Shown: positions 1-7,929 of the stretch, in pieces
Layout of the letters: every line of letters starts with the position of its first letter
Position numbering within the stretch: the first letter of the stretch is position 1
From: Pedobacter sp. B4-66
GTDB lineage: Bacteria; Bacteroidota; Bacteroidia; Sphingobacteriales; Sphingobacteriaceae
DNA length: 64,000 nucleotides
Direction: 5' to 3'
Assembly: GCF_018492665.1 (NCBI RefSeq)
Contig: NZ_JAFVME010000003.1
Coordinates: forward strand, 62,001 to 126,000
The notes under the pieces: model-generated
The model's database searches: none
What the model was told of the DNA's origin: nothing
Seen by the model: only the letters and a program-made list of their open reading frames with translations
Position numbers and translations under genes: made by a program

Positions 1-91
1 AATTGCTGAAATAATTGGCATAAATGAGAACAACCTGGGGGTTAAACTCAATCGTATAAAAATAAAAATTCAAAAACTTTTAATCAGATAA
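1..91 (+). CDS. ECF-type RNA polymerase sigma factor, C-terminal fragment
   Basis: The window opens inside a gene. Reading from base 2, 29 codons run to a TAA at 89-91, and they include the segment AEIIGINENNLGVKLNR followed by a basic KIQKLL tail. This is the typical region 4 helix-turn-helix end of Bacteroidota ECF sigma factors, which recognises the -35 element. Everything upstream lies outside the window, so the class and any cognate anti-sigma factor cannot be read here. The next gene starts two bases after the stop, which implies co-transcription and probably translational coupling. Confidence 0.75.
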   Translation, partial: IAEIIGINENNLGVKLNRIKIKIQKLLIR

Positions 92-93
92 TT

Positions 94-654
94 ATGGAAC
101 CTGATCAACTTAAATTAGCGTGGAATACTATACAAACGCCTGTTAAAACGAATAAAGAATTGAGCTCAATGCTTATCGAAAGTAAGCATCCGGTGCTTAA
201 GGATATTAGAAAACAATTTACAATAGAGATAATTGGATGGTCGGTATTTTTGCTTTGCTATTATACAATGTTTGATGGCGATCAAAAGCCTGTTGCTATT
301 AATGTATTATTAGTAGTATCTATGCTTTTTGCGCTTATTCATAATATTTTGGGCTATAATTTTTCCAAATATCTTATTAATGGTGATACGATTAAGCTGT
401 CATTAGAAAGATACTTATCTAAAATTAAAGTTTATGCGGCAATCTCCATCTCTTCCAGAGTTGTGCTTATTACTGGTTTTCTAGTCTTTTTTACTTATAA
501 TATAAACTTTACAACAAGCAAATATGTTTTGTTGGCTGGAGTTATCGCAGTATCCTTAGTGCAGTTGCGTTGGTTATTCGTTTTATGGTCAAAGCGACTT
601 AAAGTACTAGGCAAGACAATTAAAGAATTTAGTTTGGAAAATGAGAACCAGTAA
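94..654 (+). CDS. Multi-TM membrane protein coupled to the sigma factor
   Basis: This 186-aa protein has a soluble N-terminal segment of about 45 residues (KLAWNTIQTP and on), then about four hydrophobic helices (roughly 47-62, 66-88, 113-135, 140-160), and a charged C-terminal tail. It follows the sigma-factor stop by two bases. In Bacteroidota, small membrane proteins in this position often accompany ECF sigma genes, and some act as anti-sigma or sensing partners. No zinc-finger anti-sigma motif is visible here, so a role in controlling the sigma factor is inference from position only. I do not recognise a named family. Confidence 0.7.
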   Translation: MEPDQLKLAWNTIQTPVKTNKELSSMLIESKHPVLKDIRKQFTIEIIGWSVFLLCYYTMFDGDQKPVAINVLLVVSMLFALIHNILGYNFSKYLINGDTIKLSLERYLSKIKVYAAISISSRVVLITGFLVFFTYNINFTTSKYVLLAGVIAVSLVQLRWLFVLWSKRLKVLGKTIKEFSLENENQ

Positions 655-683
655 CTCACATTTGATCTACTTAAATATATAGT

Positions 684-1046
684 ATGTACGTGTTTCTTGA
701 TTGGTTTTTTACAATATTACACTTAATAATTATTGGATTTAATCTATTAGGCTGGATTTGGAGGAAAACTAGAAAGCTTCATTTTGCTTGTGTGCTGCTA
801 ACAGCCGGTTCTTGGCTAATATTGGGTATTTGGTTTGGACTTGGCTATTGTCCAATAACCGATTGGCAGTGGCAAATTAAAGAAAAACTTGGCGCAACTA
901 ATCTGCCGAATTCCTTTATAAAGTACTTCGTCGATAATGTAACTGGGGGAGATGTGTCTTCTATATTTGTTGATATTGCTACTGCCTCATGTTTTATCTC
1001 AGCATTGTGCTTATCAGTCTATTTAAATTTCATTAAAAAGAAATAG
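684..1046 (+). CDS. DUF2784-like membrane protein
   Basis: This 120-aa protein has about three membrane helices (roughly 7-24, 35-55, 97-115) and the block GLGYCPITDWQWQIKEKLG between helices two and three. That block matches the hallmark CPxTDWxW motif of the DUF2784 family, which has no known function. The gene follows 29 bases after the preceding membrane protein on the same strand and may belong to the sigma-factor operon. It is followed by a hairpin terminator at 1236-1265. Confidence 0.7.
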   Translation: MYVFLDWFFTILHLIIIGFNLLGWIWRKTRKLHFACVLLTAGSWLILGIWFGLGYCPITDWQWQIKEKLGATNLPNSFIKYFVDNVTGGDVSSIFVDIATASCFISALCLSVYLNFIKKK

Positions 1047-1139
1047 ACACTTATTTGAGTAGGGAGGGGCTACTTAAAGTCTTACTAATAACAGACTCTA
1101 TTGACACTTAGTAGAAAGTCTGCTTTGATAAAAGTCTAA

Positions 1140-1183
1140 CAGACTCTGACCTGAGTCTGAGTTGAGTCTGAGTTGAGTCTGAC
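1140..1183. repeat. Short tandem repeat of an 11-bp unit
   Basis: Two exact copies of GAGTCTGAGTT (1153-1163, 1164-1174) and a partial third copy (1175-1182) lie in the 237-base gap between the DUF2784 gene and the cold-shock gene. The preceding ACAGACTCTGAC (1139-1150) is roughly complementary to the repeat, so the region could fold. No coding sequence is seen in this gap. Function is unknown. Confidence 0.7.
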
Positions 1184-1235
1184 ATGTTACCTTCTTAGGT
1201 GATAGGATTGCTCAGAACAAAATGATTTAAAGCAA

Positions 1236-1265
1236 AAAAAGCATCCTTTTGAGGGGATGCTTTTT
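1236..1265. terminator. Bidirectional intrinsic terminator
   Basis: AAAAAGCATCC (1236-1246) pairs perfectly with GGATGCTTTTT (1255-1265) around an 8-base loop. A-tracts and T-tracts on both sides make it work for both convergent transcripts: the DUF2784 gene on the plus strand and the cold-shock gene on the minus strand, whose stop is 19 bases away. Confidence 0.85.
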
Positions 1266-1283
1266 CTAATTTATAAAATGAGT

Positions 1284-1478
1284 TTATGAACTGATCTTAA
1301 CATTAATTGCGTTTAAGCCTTTTTTACCTTGCTCAACGTCATAGCTAACTGAATCATTCTCACGAATGCTGTCAATTAGACCTGAAGTGTGTACAAAGAT
1401 TTCGCTATCACCATTAGATGGTACGATAAATCCAAAACCTTTTGTCTCATTGAAAAACTTTACTGTTCCTTGTTGCAT
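1284..1478 (-). CDS. CspA-family cold-shock protein
   Basis: This is a 64-aa single cold-shock domain (OB fold) that binds single-stranded nucleic acid and melts RNA secondary structure in the cytoplasm. The RNP1 motif KGFGFIVP (about 13-20) and RNP2-like IFVHTS (27-32) are intact, and the start MQQGTVKFFNE is canonical. Length is normal for the family. It is monocistronic, with its own promoter (perfect TAnnTTTG box) about 23 bases upstream and a strong terminator just after the stop. Confidence 0.95.
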   Translation of the reverse strand: MQQGTVKFFNETKGFGFIVPSNGDSEIFVHTSGLIDSIRENDSVSYDVEQGKKGLNAINVKISS

Positions 1479-1500
1479 TATATTGTAATTTAATTATTTT

Positions 1501-1533
1501 CAAATGTAAGTTTAATTTATTGAAAAACAGCAA
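1501..1533 (-). promoter_or_regulatory. Promoter of the cold-shock gene
   Basis: On the minus strand, TACATTTG (1508-1501) is a perfect Bacteroidota -7 box (TAnnTTTG). A TTG (1533-1531) lies 22 bases upstream as a possible -33 element, slightly longer than the usual 19-21 spacing. The -7 box sits about 23 bases before the start codon. A 13-bp direct repeat, AATTTATTGAAAA (1514-1526 and 1532-1544 on the plus strand), overlaps the promoter. Confidence 0.6.
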
Positions 1534-1582
1534 TTTATTGAAAATATATTCATTTATTCTTCAATTCGGTCTTAAAGGAGGT

Positions 1583-1798
1583 CTATTTAGACCTTTTTGA
1601 AGTTATCAGAATAACCACACCTGCAATCAAAACGATACCTCCTATATAAGGAGGCCAGTTTACACTTTTTTCCCTATCAGCTGAGATCTGAATAGGGCCG
1701 GCATCTATTACCTTTTCCTTTTTTGTATAGGTAAAACCTGTCCATATCAGCATTACAACACCAAGAATTATCATTACTAAAGCTATTGTCTTATTCAT
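1583..1798 (-). CDS. Small two-TM membrane protein
   Basis: This 71-aa protein has two hydrophobic helices (about 4-22 and 50-67) separated by a polar segment containing SADREKSVNWPPYIGGI, and a basic C-terminus (TSKRSK). The layout resembles the small DUF3185-type membrane proteins of Bacteroidota, but I cannot assign the family securely. It lies upstream of the cold-shock gene on the same strand, separated by about 105 bases that contain the cold-shock promoter, so the two are probably transcribed separately. Confidence 0.65.
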   Translation of the reverse strand: MNKTIALVMIILGVVMLIWTGFTYTKKEKVIDAGPIQISADREKSVNWPPYIGGIVLIAGVVILITSKRSK

Positions 1799-1906
1799 GG
1801 CTATTTTTTTAATTTACATTATCCAATCTGTATATAACATAATAGTAGCGGAAATGTTTGTTTCAAAGTATGGTTGCTACATCGTAATTTCTTAGTATTT
1901 TGCATA

Positions 1907-2620
1907 ATGAGTTTTTTAACAGCAGAGTGGCGAAAGTTGGCGATTGCTAATTATGCCATCGATAAGAATTTACTTATACCGTATTTGCCAGCAGGTACTG
2001 AGCTGGACTTATGGAACGACACCTGCTATGTAAGCTTAATTGGATTTCTATTTAAAAACACAAAGCTTTTAGGCTTCAGTATCCCGTTTCATGCGAACTT
2101 CGAAGAAGTAAACCTTCGGTTCTACATCAAGTATAACGATAATGGAGTGATAAAGCGTGGCGTAGTATTTATAAAAGAGATAGTGCCAAAATTTGCTTTA
2201 TCTATAGTAGCAAACACCATTTATAATGAAAATTATGAAGCAATGCCGATGAGCCATTGCTTACTTGAAAATGATGATACCCGTAGTGTTCAATATAAAT
2301 GGAGGTATAAAAATAGCTGGCAAAGTTTTAGTATTGAGGCTAATAAGGCGCTGTCAGAGATTCAAACGGGGACTGAAACGGAGTTTATTACAGAGCATTA
2401 TTGGGGTTATGCGCGATATAACGCCGATAAGACTAATGAGTATGAAGTGAAACATCCAAGATGGGCACAATATAAGGTGAGGTCTTTTGATATTGATGTC
2501 GACTTTGGACTTGTTTATGGCTCTGAATTTGAATTTCTTAATCAACAACAACCAGCTTCAGTAATGCTGGTTGAGGGTTCTGAGATTTCGGTAGAAAGAA
2601 AGAATACTATTCGCTTTTAA
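1907..2620 (+). CDS. DUF2071 (YqjF-like) protein
   Basis: This 237-aa soluble protein starts at the ATG giving MSFLTAEWRKLAIANYAI. The features PYLPAGTELDLWND near the N-terminus, a central YxxxYNDNGVIKRGVVF region, and late EHYWGYARY are typical of DUF2071/YqjF-like proteins, which adopt an acetoacetate-decarboxylase-like fold; the biochemical role is not established. A longer frame could begin at a TTG at 1874, but the ATG at 1907 gives the usual family N-terminus. The gene is convergent with the CarboxypepD_reg protein, with only 14 bases between. Confidence 0.75.
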   Translation: MSFLTAEWRKLAIANYAIDKNLLIPYLPAGTELDLWNDTCYVSLIGFLFKNTKLLGFSIPFHANFEEVNLRFYIKYNDNGVIKRGVVFIKEIVPKFALSIVANTIYNENYEAMPMSHCLLENDDTRSVQYKWRYKNSWQSFSIEANKALSEIQTGTETEFITEHYWGYARYNADKTNEYEVKHPRWAQYKVRSFDIDVDFGLVYGSEFEFLNQQQPASVMLVEGSEISVERKNTIRF

Positions 2621-2634
2621 GTGCTTGCCATTTA

Positions 2635-3693
2635 TTATATGTCCGGATTATATTCCAGTGGAAGCTGATCTGCTATCCTTTTACGACCCCAAAATCCCTG
2701 AATCAGTAGGTTTTTGTATCCGGCATAGCTACCTTTACTATCAATCTGAGCATCAAGTTGTAAAACAGAACCTGTTTCGTCCATTTCAATGATTTCCCAG
2801 TTTACATTTGAAAGTTTAAGCGATGAAACCTTTTTTTTGTCATAAACTGTATAAAGTCGCTCTTTATATTTAAAGGTGATAAAATTACTGTCTACTCGTT
2901 CAATAAGTTGTTCTGTGTATACTGGATTTGGATTGATCATTAAAGGAAAACCAGGATTTTTGATAACATGAGTAAGGAAGCCTTCCTCCTGAGTTTTGTT
3001 TTTATAAAGTGCCCTTAAATAGTGCATAAGCGATCCTTCATATGCCATTTTCCTGTTTGCCTTCCAAATCTCTTGTTCTTCTTTTGAACCCTTAATATCT
3101 TCAAAAATAGATTCTCCGTCATAGATGGTTGCGTCTACTTTTTTATTGTATTGAAATTTCCTTAGTAGATACTTAATGCGATATCCAAGTTTTCGGTTTT
3201 CTACAATGAGAAAATCCGAAGAATTTGCTTTTAAAACATCTTTTTCTGTAGAGAAATCAATGATGTCTGTATTTAATATCTTGCATTCCTTCGCATTTTT
3301 AGATTCCCCCATGAAATATTTAGTGAATGTCTTGAGAAAGTTCTTTCGCTGATTATTATTACCAATAATCACTTCATCTAAGACGATTTGCTTTTCTGTT
3401 AATATAAAATTCAGTACGACAGATTTTTCTAAAACAACCGCATTTTGTTTAATGGAGCCATAACCCAGCATGCTTACTACAACCTGATAAGTACCAGGAC
3501 CAAGGCCTGAGAATTTAAATTCTCCTTTAGCATCTGTTTTGGTTGATTTTTGAGATCCATCTATGAATATTGTTGCTGCCTCAATTTGCTCAGATTTAGC
3601 ATTAGTGACAGTTCCTGTTATGGTAAAAGTTTCCTGGGCATTTACATTAATATAAAACAGGATGAATTGGATCAAAATAATTGATTTTTTCAT
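2635..3693 (-). CDS. Secreted CarboxypepD_reg-domain protein
   Basis: This 352-aa protein begins with a Sec signal peptide (MKKSIILIQFILFYINVNAQ). A carboxypeptidase-regulatory-like beta-sandwich follows (about 22-100: ITGTVTNAKSEQIEAATIFI, then TDAKGEFKFSGLGPGTYQV). The C-terminal ~240 residues match the domain often linked to this module in Bacteroidota surface proteins, containing IIGNNNQRKNFLKTFTKYFMG. There is no TonB-dependent barrel, so it is not a SusC. Likely periplasmic or outer-membrane associated; function unknown. Confidence 0.75.
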   Translation of the reverse strand: MKKSIILIQFILFYINVNAQETFTITGTVTNAKSEQIEAATIFIDGSQKSTKTDAKGEFKFSGLGPGTYQVVVSMLGYGSIKQNAVVLEKSVVLNFILTEKQIVLDEVIIGNNNQRKNFLKTFTKYFMGESKNAKECKILNTDIIDFSTEKDVLKANSSDFLIVENRKLGYRIKYLLRKFQYNKKVDATIYDGESIFEDIKGSKEEQEIWKANRKMAYEGSLMHYLRALYKNKTQEEGFLTHVIKNPGFPLMINPNPVYTEQLIERVDSNFITFKYKERLYTVYDKKKVSSLKLSNVNWEIIEMDETGSVLQLDAQIDSKGSYAGYKNLLIQGFWGRKRIADQLPLEYNPDI

Positions 3694-3737
3694 GGGGAGC
3701 GCGGTTAATTTGTATGTTGTTTAAGATTCTTTTAAAT

Positions 3738-4160
3738 CTAACAACCCTGATTTAAATTTTTGGATTGGTTTATGGATGCCACTATCATTTCTTTAAACAC
3801 TTCAATATTTATATCACTTAGTTTATTTATATAAATACAGGCTTTTGTAGTCTTGTGCTTACCAAACTTTTCAAGCAATTTGTCTCTACCATCAAAGGTT
3901 GAACTTAAATATATAGAAATGGCATTTTTTCTGGGAGAGAAAGCAGCTAAAGGAGCATCACCCTCGCGACCACTATCATATTTGTAGTGATAGGTTCCAA
4001 AACCAATAATGCTTGGACCCCACATTTTTGGTTCAAAGCCCGTTTGTTCCTTAAAAATCTCAGTAATTTTGAAACTGTCATCTCTTTTGGTTTCATTTTC
4101 TATCAGATTAATGAAATCAACAACGTTGCCGGTTGTTTCTACAGTTTTGTTTTTTGCCAC
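3738..4160 (-). CDS. DUF1801 domain protein
   Basis: This 140-aa soluble protein has the DUF1801 core: MWGPSIIGFGTYHYKY (about 47-62), then FSPRKNAISIYLSS (74-87) and KHKTTKACIYINKLSDI near the C-terminus. This family includes YdhG-type proteins, some described as intracellular iron chaperones, but no function can be read directly here. A second, more divergent DUF1801 protein lies at 5439-5810. The gene sits between the secreted CarboxypepD_reg protein and the methyltransferase, all on the minus strand, with a 21-base gap to the latter. Confidence 0.8.
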   Translation of the reverse strand: MAKNKTVETTGNVVDFINLIENETKRDDSFKITEIFKEQTGFEPKMWGPSIIGFGTYHYKYDSGREGDAPLAAFSPRKNAISIYLSSTFDGRDKLLEKFGKHKTTKACIYINKLSDINIEVFKEMIVASINQSKNLNQGC

Positions 4161-4181
4161 AGTATAGGGAAGTTAGTCTAA

Positions 4182-4850
4182 TTATTCTTTTACAGCTTTT
4201 ATGATTACAATATCACGTTCTATTGTTTCGCCAATATTACTTTTAACAGTTTCAGTTTCCTCACTTATCTCAGCAATCATAAATCCTGCATTAGTTAATA
4301 GGGCCGAAACTGTATGTTTATCATACAATTGGAATTTCCATTTAGTAAAGGGAAGCTTTTCCATGAATTTCTTGTCGCCAAAAGTAACACAAAAACTTCC
4401 ACCGGGTTTCAATACTCTGTATATCTCTTTGGCGTAGGCCTCTGGTTTCTCCCAAAAATAAATGGTGTTTACTGTAAAAATCTTATCAAATGAGGCCTGA
4501 GGATAATCAATATCATTACCATTGGACAATTCAAAAGCCACGATATTCTTTTTAACGAGGTCCTTGTTTATTTTGGTTGCCTCAGTATTCATTGTTTCTG
4601 ATATGTCGATGCCAAAATAATGAAGTCCTGTTGCAATGGCTATCAAATCATTTACATGACTTCCATTCCCATGGCCAATTTCCAAAACATGATCATCTTT
4701 TGTGAGGTTTAATTGCTGTATGGTGCGGGCAATCATGTTTTGGTTAGAAATTGCCATTCTCTCACCGGTTTTCTTTCCATCTTCTCCCTTAGGCGAACTC
4801 AACTGGTTTGCCATTTCCTTTAAATCATTGTCATTCCAGGTTGTGCTCAT
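4182..4850 (-). CDS. Class I SAM-dependent methyltransferase
   Basis: This 222-aa protein shows the Rossmann methyltransferase signature: motif I VLEIGHGNGSHV, the motif II acidic region YFGIDIS, and post-I IYRVLKPGGSFCVTF. It is most like Methyltransf_11 enzymes acting on small molecules or lipids; the substrate is unknown. The ATG at 4850 (MSTTWNDND) is preferred over an upstream in-frame start that would add 26 residues of atypical sequence. It is divergent from the rhodanese gene across 113 bases. Confidence 0.85.
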   Translation of the reverse strand: MSTTWNDNDLKEMANQLSSPKGEDGKKTGERMAISNQNMIARTIQQLNLTKDDHVLEIGHGNGSHVNDLIAIATGLHYFGIDISETMNTEATKINKDLVKKNIVAFELSNGNDIDYPQASFDKIFTVNTIYFWEKPEAYAKEIYRVLKPGGSFCVTFGDKKFMEKLPFTKWKFQLYDKHTVSALLTNAGFMIAEISEETETVKSNIGETIERDIVIIKAVKE

Positions 4851-4963
4851 TAAAGTATGGTTATTGTGTAAAGATTTGTAAATGAAATCACTATAGCTAA
4901 AAGTAATGATATAAGGGCAGGATGTCAAGAGTTATCGTTATTTTGGCCAAATAATTTAAACAC

Positions 4964-5431
4964 ATGAAGAACCTACTTTTCAAAACAATTGCTGTACTGT
5001 CTTTTTTGATAGCTAACGCAAATTTTTCTAAGGCACAACAAATTCCGTCGGCTCAATTACAAAGCAATCCATGGACTAAAGCTCAACTTATGGAGCCGTC
5101 TGTTTTAGCTAATATGATTGAGAAAGGGCAGAAAATACGTATTTACAATATTGGTGTAGTTGAGGATATTAAAGGAGCGACGCATCTAGGTGCTGCAAGC
5201 GAAAAACTGAATGTAGAAAAGCTAAGTAAAGTATTAAAAGGACTTCCAAAAAATGAAGCAATTGTAGTGTATTGCGGTTGCTGCCCAATGGATAAATGCC
5301 CAAATATCAGACCTGCCTTTCAGCTCTTAAAAAATCAAAAATTTACAAAAGCTTATTTACTTAATTTAACTGTTAATTTGAAAACAGAATGGATTAGCAA
5401 GGGGTATCCGTTAGCTACATCTGTTAAATAG
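4964..5431 (+). CDS. Periplasmic rhodanese-like protein
   Basis: This 155-aa protein has an N-terminal signal peptide (about 1-25, ending FSKAQQ) and one rhodanese fold. The catalytic-loop position is VVYCGCCPMDKCPN (102-114), so the candidate persulfide cysteine is C104, with unusual additional cysteines at 106, 107 and 112. Rhodaneses transfer sulfane sulfur or act in redox sensing, and a periplasmic copy with a Cys-rich loop could bind metal or form disulfides. A TATTTTGG box (4939-4946) 17 bases upstream may be the -7 element. It is convergent with the next gene, 7 bases away. Confidence 0.8.
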   Translation: MKNLLFKTIAVLSFLIANANFSKAQQIPSAQLQSNPWTKAQLMEPSVLANMIEKGQKIRIYNIGVVEDIKGATHLGAASEKLNVEKLSKVLKGLPKNEAIVVYCGCCPMDKCPNIRPAFQLLKNQKFTKAYLLNLTVNLKTEWISKGYPLATSVK

Positions 5432-5438
5432 GCCTTAA

Positions 5439-5810
5439 TTATTTTTGTTTCTTTAATAAAGCTTTTTTAAGATTTTCCGCTGCCCTGAACTGAGTTATTT
5501 TAGTAATTAGGTCTACGGGTAGCGGCTTGTTGTGAGGAAACTTTATTGTTCCTTTAGATAATTCGTAATCAGTTAACTGGTCTTTAAATTCTGAGATACC
5601 CTCAGGTCCAGGGTAAAAGCCAATATGGTTTTTAAATCCACCAAAGTGTACTAAATTTCCCATTAAAAATAAAGTAGGGATACCATAGCCAATCTTTTCT
5701 TCTGCTTCTGGAGCCGCTTTAATTACTGTTTTCCTAAATTCTTGAAGTTTAACTTGAACCTCTTCAGGGAATACAGAAATGTATTCATCAATAACCGTGT
5801 TGTTTTTCAT
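5439..5810 (-). CDS. DUF1801 (YdhG-like) protein
   Basis: This 123-aa soluble protein has the typical family start (VIDEYISVFPEEVQVKLQEF), the block AEEKIGYGIPTLFLMGNLVHF, then HIGFYPGPEGI and the late motif KGTIKFPHNKPLP. It belongs to the YdhG-type branch of DUF1801. Some relatives are called iron chaperones (Fra/YdhG), which I cannot confirm here. It is monocistronic on the minus strand and convergent with the rhodanese gene. Confidence 0.85.
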   Translation of the reverse strand: MKNNTVIDEYISVFPEEVQVKLQEFRKTVIKAAPEAEEKIGYGIPTLFLMGNLVHFGGFKNHIGFYPGPEGISEFKDQLTDYELSKGTIKFPHNKPLPVDLITKITQFRAAENLKKALLKKQK

Positions 5811-5925
5811 TTCTATAAATTAAATGGTTAAAACACATTGTGTTAAAATCTGGTTAAATATCTGTAATCAAAAATACAAATAAAAATTTGTGCCTTTATA
5901 TTTGTTATCTTAGGGTATAAAATGA

Positions 5926-7299
5926 ATGCAAATGTTTCAGAAAAGGATTGTCGCCTCCGCGCTGTTTTTATGCTTTGTTACGTTGTTTACTTATGCTCAA
6001 ACAGCAATAATACCATCAGTTACAACACCTCAAAATGCGTTGTCTCGCTATTTGAATAACGGAGACAATACGTATAAATGGGAGATAAAGAATTCTTATA
6101 GTCTTGAGGATATTACTGTTTACAGCATTCTGCTTACTTCGCAAAAATGGAGAGAATACACCTGGACTCACCAATTGAGTATAATTGTGCCTAAAGAAAA
6201 TAAGCATGACGGCGCTTTGTTATTTATTACAGGTGGAAGCATCAATAAAGAGGGATTGCCGAATTGGAGTGACAAAGGAGATGGTTTGGTGAGAAGTTTT
6301 AGTGCTATAGCCAAAGAAAATAGTGCTGTTGTTGCTGTACTTAAGCAAACTCCTAACCAACCTCTTTATGGCGATTTAACGGAGGACGCTTTGATATCTT
6401 ATACGCTTCATAATTACAAGAAAGATGGCGATTACAGTTGGCCATTGTTGTTTCCGATGGTTAAATCGGCAAAAAGTGCAATGGATGCTGTTCAGGACTT
6501 TTCAAAGCAGAAATTGCGTCATAGTATCAATCGGTTTGTTGTGTCGGGTGCATCTAAACGTGGCTGGACAACATGGCTTACCGGTGCGGTAGATAAACGG
6601 GTTACAGCCATAGCACCAATGGTTATTGATATGTTAAACATGCCTGTGAGTATGAATTATCAGATCAAGGTTTGGAAGGATTACAGTATTCAAATTGAGG
6701 ATTATGTTAAACTTGGCCTTGTACAGGATTTGGGAACTAATGGTAGCAATGATTTGACCACTATGATTGATCCATATGCCTATCGCAAAGCTTTGACAAT
6801 GCCTAAAATGATAGTGATGGGAACAAATGACGAGTATTGGCCAATTGATAATATCAAGAATTATTACGACAGTATTCCCGGACAAAATCTAATTCATTAC
6901 GTCCCAAATGTGGGACATAGCCTTGGTGACGGAAAGGAAGCCATGACAACTTTAAGTTCATTTTTTGGCCTTACCATGTCTAAATCTTCTTATCCTGTAT
7001 GTATTTGGAAGTCTTCTCAGACAGATAAAGGAGTGAAGGTTAATATTAAAACGACCGCTGATAAACTCATAAATGTCACTTTATGGCGCGCTGATTCTCC
7101 TGATTTGGATTTTAGAAACGATAAGTGGGATTCGCAGAAATTAGATGTTGAGCCTAAATCGGAAATTAGTACCCTTGAACTGTATCCTCCTTCAGGCTAT
7201 CGTGCTTTTTATATCAATTTAAAGTATAAAGACTCTAAAGGTGGCGAATATATGGAAAGTACAAGGGTGTTTATGACAGATGATAAAAAGCTATTATAG
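5926..7299 (+). CDS. Secreted PqaA-type (PhoPQ-activated) alpha/beta hydrolase
   Basis: This 457-aa protein has a signal peptide ending near TYAQTA and the PhoPQ-activated pathogenicity-related family layout. It contains TWTHQLSIIVP, LFITGGSINKEG, the nucleophile-elbow position GASKRGWTTWL (serine in G-A-S-K-R-G), the acid region GTNDEYWP, and a histidine in NVGHSLG. The family has an alpha/beta hydrolase fold; substrates are mostly unknown. Two ATGs (5926, 5932) are possible starts. A perfect TATATTTG box lies at 5897-5904, with an overlapping TATCTTAG alternative at 5906-5913. The 3' end overlaps the convergent regulator by 6 bases. Confidence 0.85.
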   Translation: MQMFQKRIVASALFLCFVTLFTYAQTAIIPSVTTPQNALSRYLNNGDNTYKWEIKNSYSLEDITVYSILLTSQKWREYTWTHQLSIIVPKENKHDGALLFITGGSINKEGLPNWSDKGDGLVRSFSAIAKENSAVVAVLKQTPNQPLYGDLTEDALISYTLHNYKKDGDYSWPLLFPMVKSAKSAMDAVQDFSKQKLRHSINRFVVSGASKRGWTTWLTGAVDKRVTAIAPMVIDMLNMPVSMNYQIKVWKDYSIQIEDYVKLGLVQDLGTNGSNDLTTMIDPYAYRKALTMPKMIVMGTNDEYWPIDNIKNYYDSIPGQNLIHYVPNVGHSLGDGKEAMTTLSSFFGLTMSKSSYPVCIWKSSQTDKGVKVNIKTTADKLINVTLWRADSPDLDFRNDKWDSQKLDVEPKSEISTLELYPPSGYRAFYINLKYKDSKGGEYMESTRVFMTDDKKLL

Positions 7300-7929
7300 C
7301 TCTATCAATTTGTTTTTAATGGCATATAATACTAAGCCAACACGGTTTTTTACATTTAGTTTAACAAATAAGGTGTCGCGGTAGCCGTCAACTGTTCGGG
7401 AGCTTACACACATTTTATCGGCGATTTCTTTATAAGTAAGTTCTGAGCTTGCCAGTTTTAAAAAATCCTTTTCCCTGTTGTTTAGTTTTATATTTTCATC
7501 AGGTTTATTGAAACTTTCGGCCATATATCGAGCAGCAAAAGGAGGGAAGTACACATTGTCGTTGGTAACAGCATCTAGTGCAGTTTTAAATTCCAATGGA
7601 TCGGAATCTTTAAGCAGATATCCTTTTATGCCTGTTTTTATCATTGAAATGACGGTTTCTGCATCTCCATCCATCGAAAGAACAATGATGTATATGTCAG
7701 GGTGATTTTTTCTAATCCATTCTGACGTTTGCTGACCGCTTAAGGTTGGCATGTTTAAATCAAGCAGTACAATTTTTGGTTTGAATTTTTGACTTACTTT
7801 ATTACAGAATTCTTCGCCGCTTCCGGCCTCAAATAGAACTTCATAATCTGAAAAGGTATTAATTAATGAAGCAATTCCCTGTCTAAAAAGACGGTGATCA
7901 TCAACAAGAGCAATCGATGTTTTACTCAT
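7294..7929 (-). CDS. NarL/LuxR-type response regulator
   Basis: This 211-aa protein has an N-terminal receiver domain with acidic pair D10-D11, phospho-acceptor D57 in IVLLDLNMP, and the conserved T/S and K (LLKDSD). A C-terminal LuxR helix-turn-helix follows (ELTYKEIADKMCVSSRTVDG). It overlaps the histidine-kinase gene by 8 bases, so the pair is translationally coupled and almost certainly cognate. It is the last gene of the four-gene minus-strand operon that starts at 9740. Its target promoters cannot be read from the window. Confidence 0.95.
   Translation of the reverse strand: MSKTSIALVDDHRLFRQGIASLINTFSDYEVLFEAGSGEEFCNKVSQKFKPKIVLLDLNMPTLSGQQTSEWIRKNHPDIYIIVLSMDGDAETVISMIKTGIKGYLLKDSDPLEFKTALDAVTNDNVYFPPFAARYMAESFNKPDENIKLNNREKDFLKLASSELTYKEIADKMCVSSRTVDGYRDTLFVKLNVKNRVGLVLYAIKNKLIEL

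Noticed and set aside
2549..2573. 8-bp inverted repeat CAACCAGC / GCTGGTTG
   Set aside because: It lies inside the DUF2071 coding sequence with no T-tract, so I do not call it a terminator.
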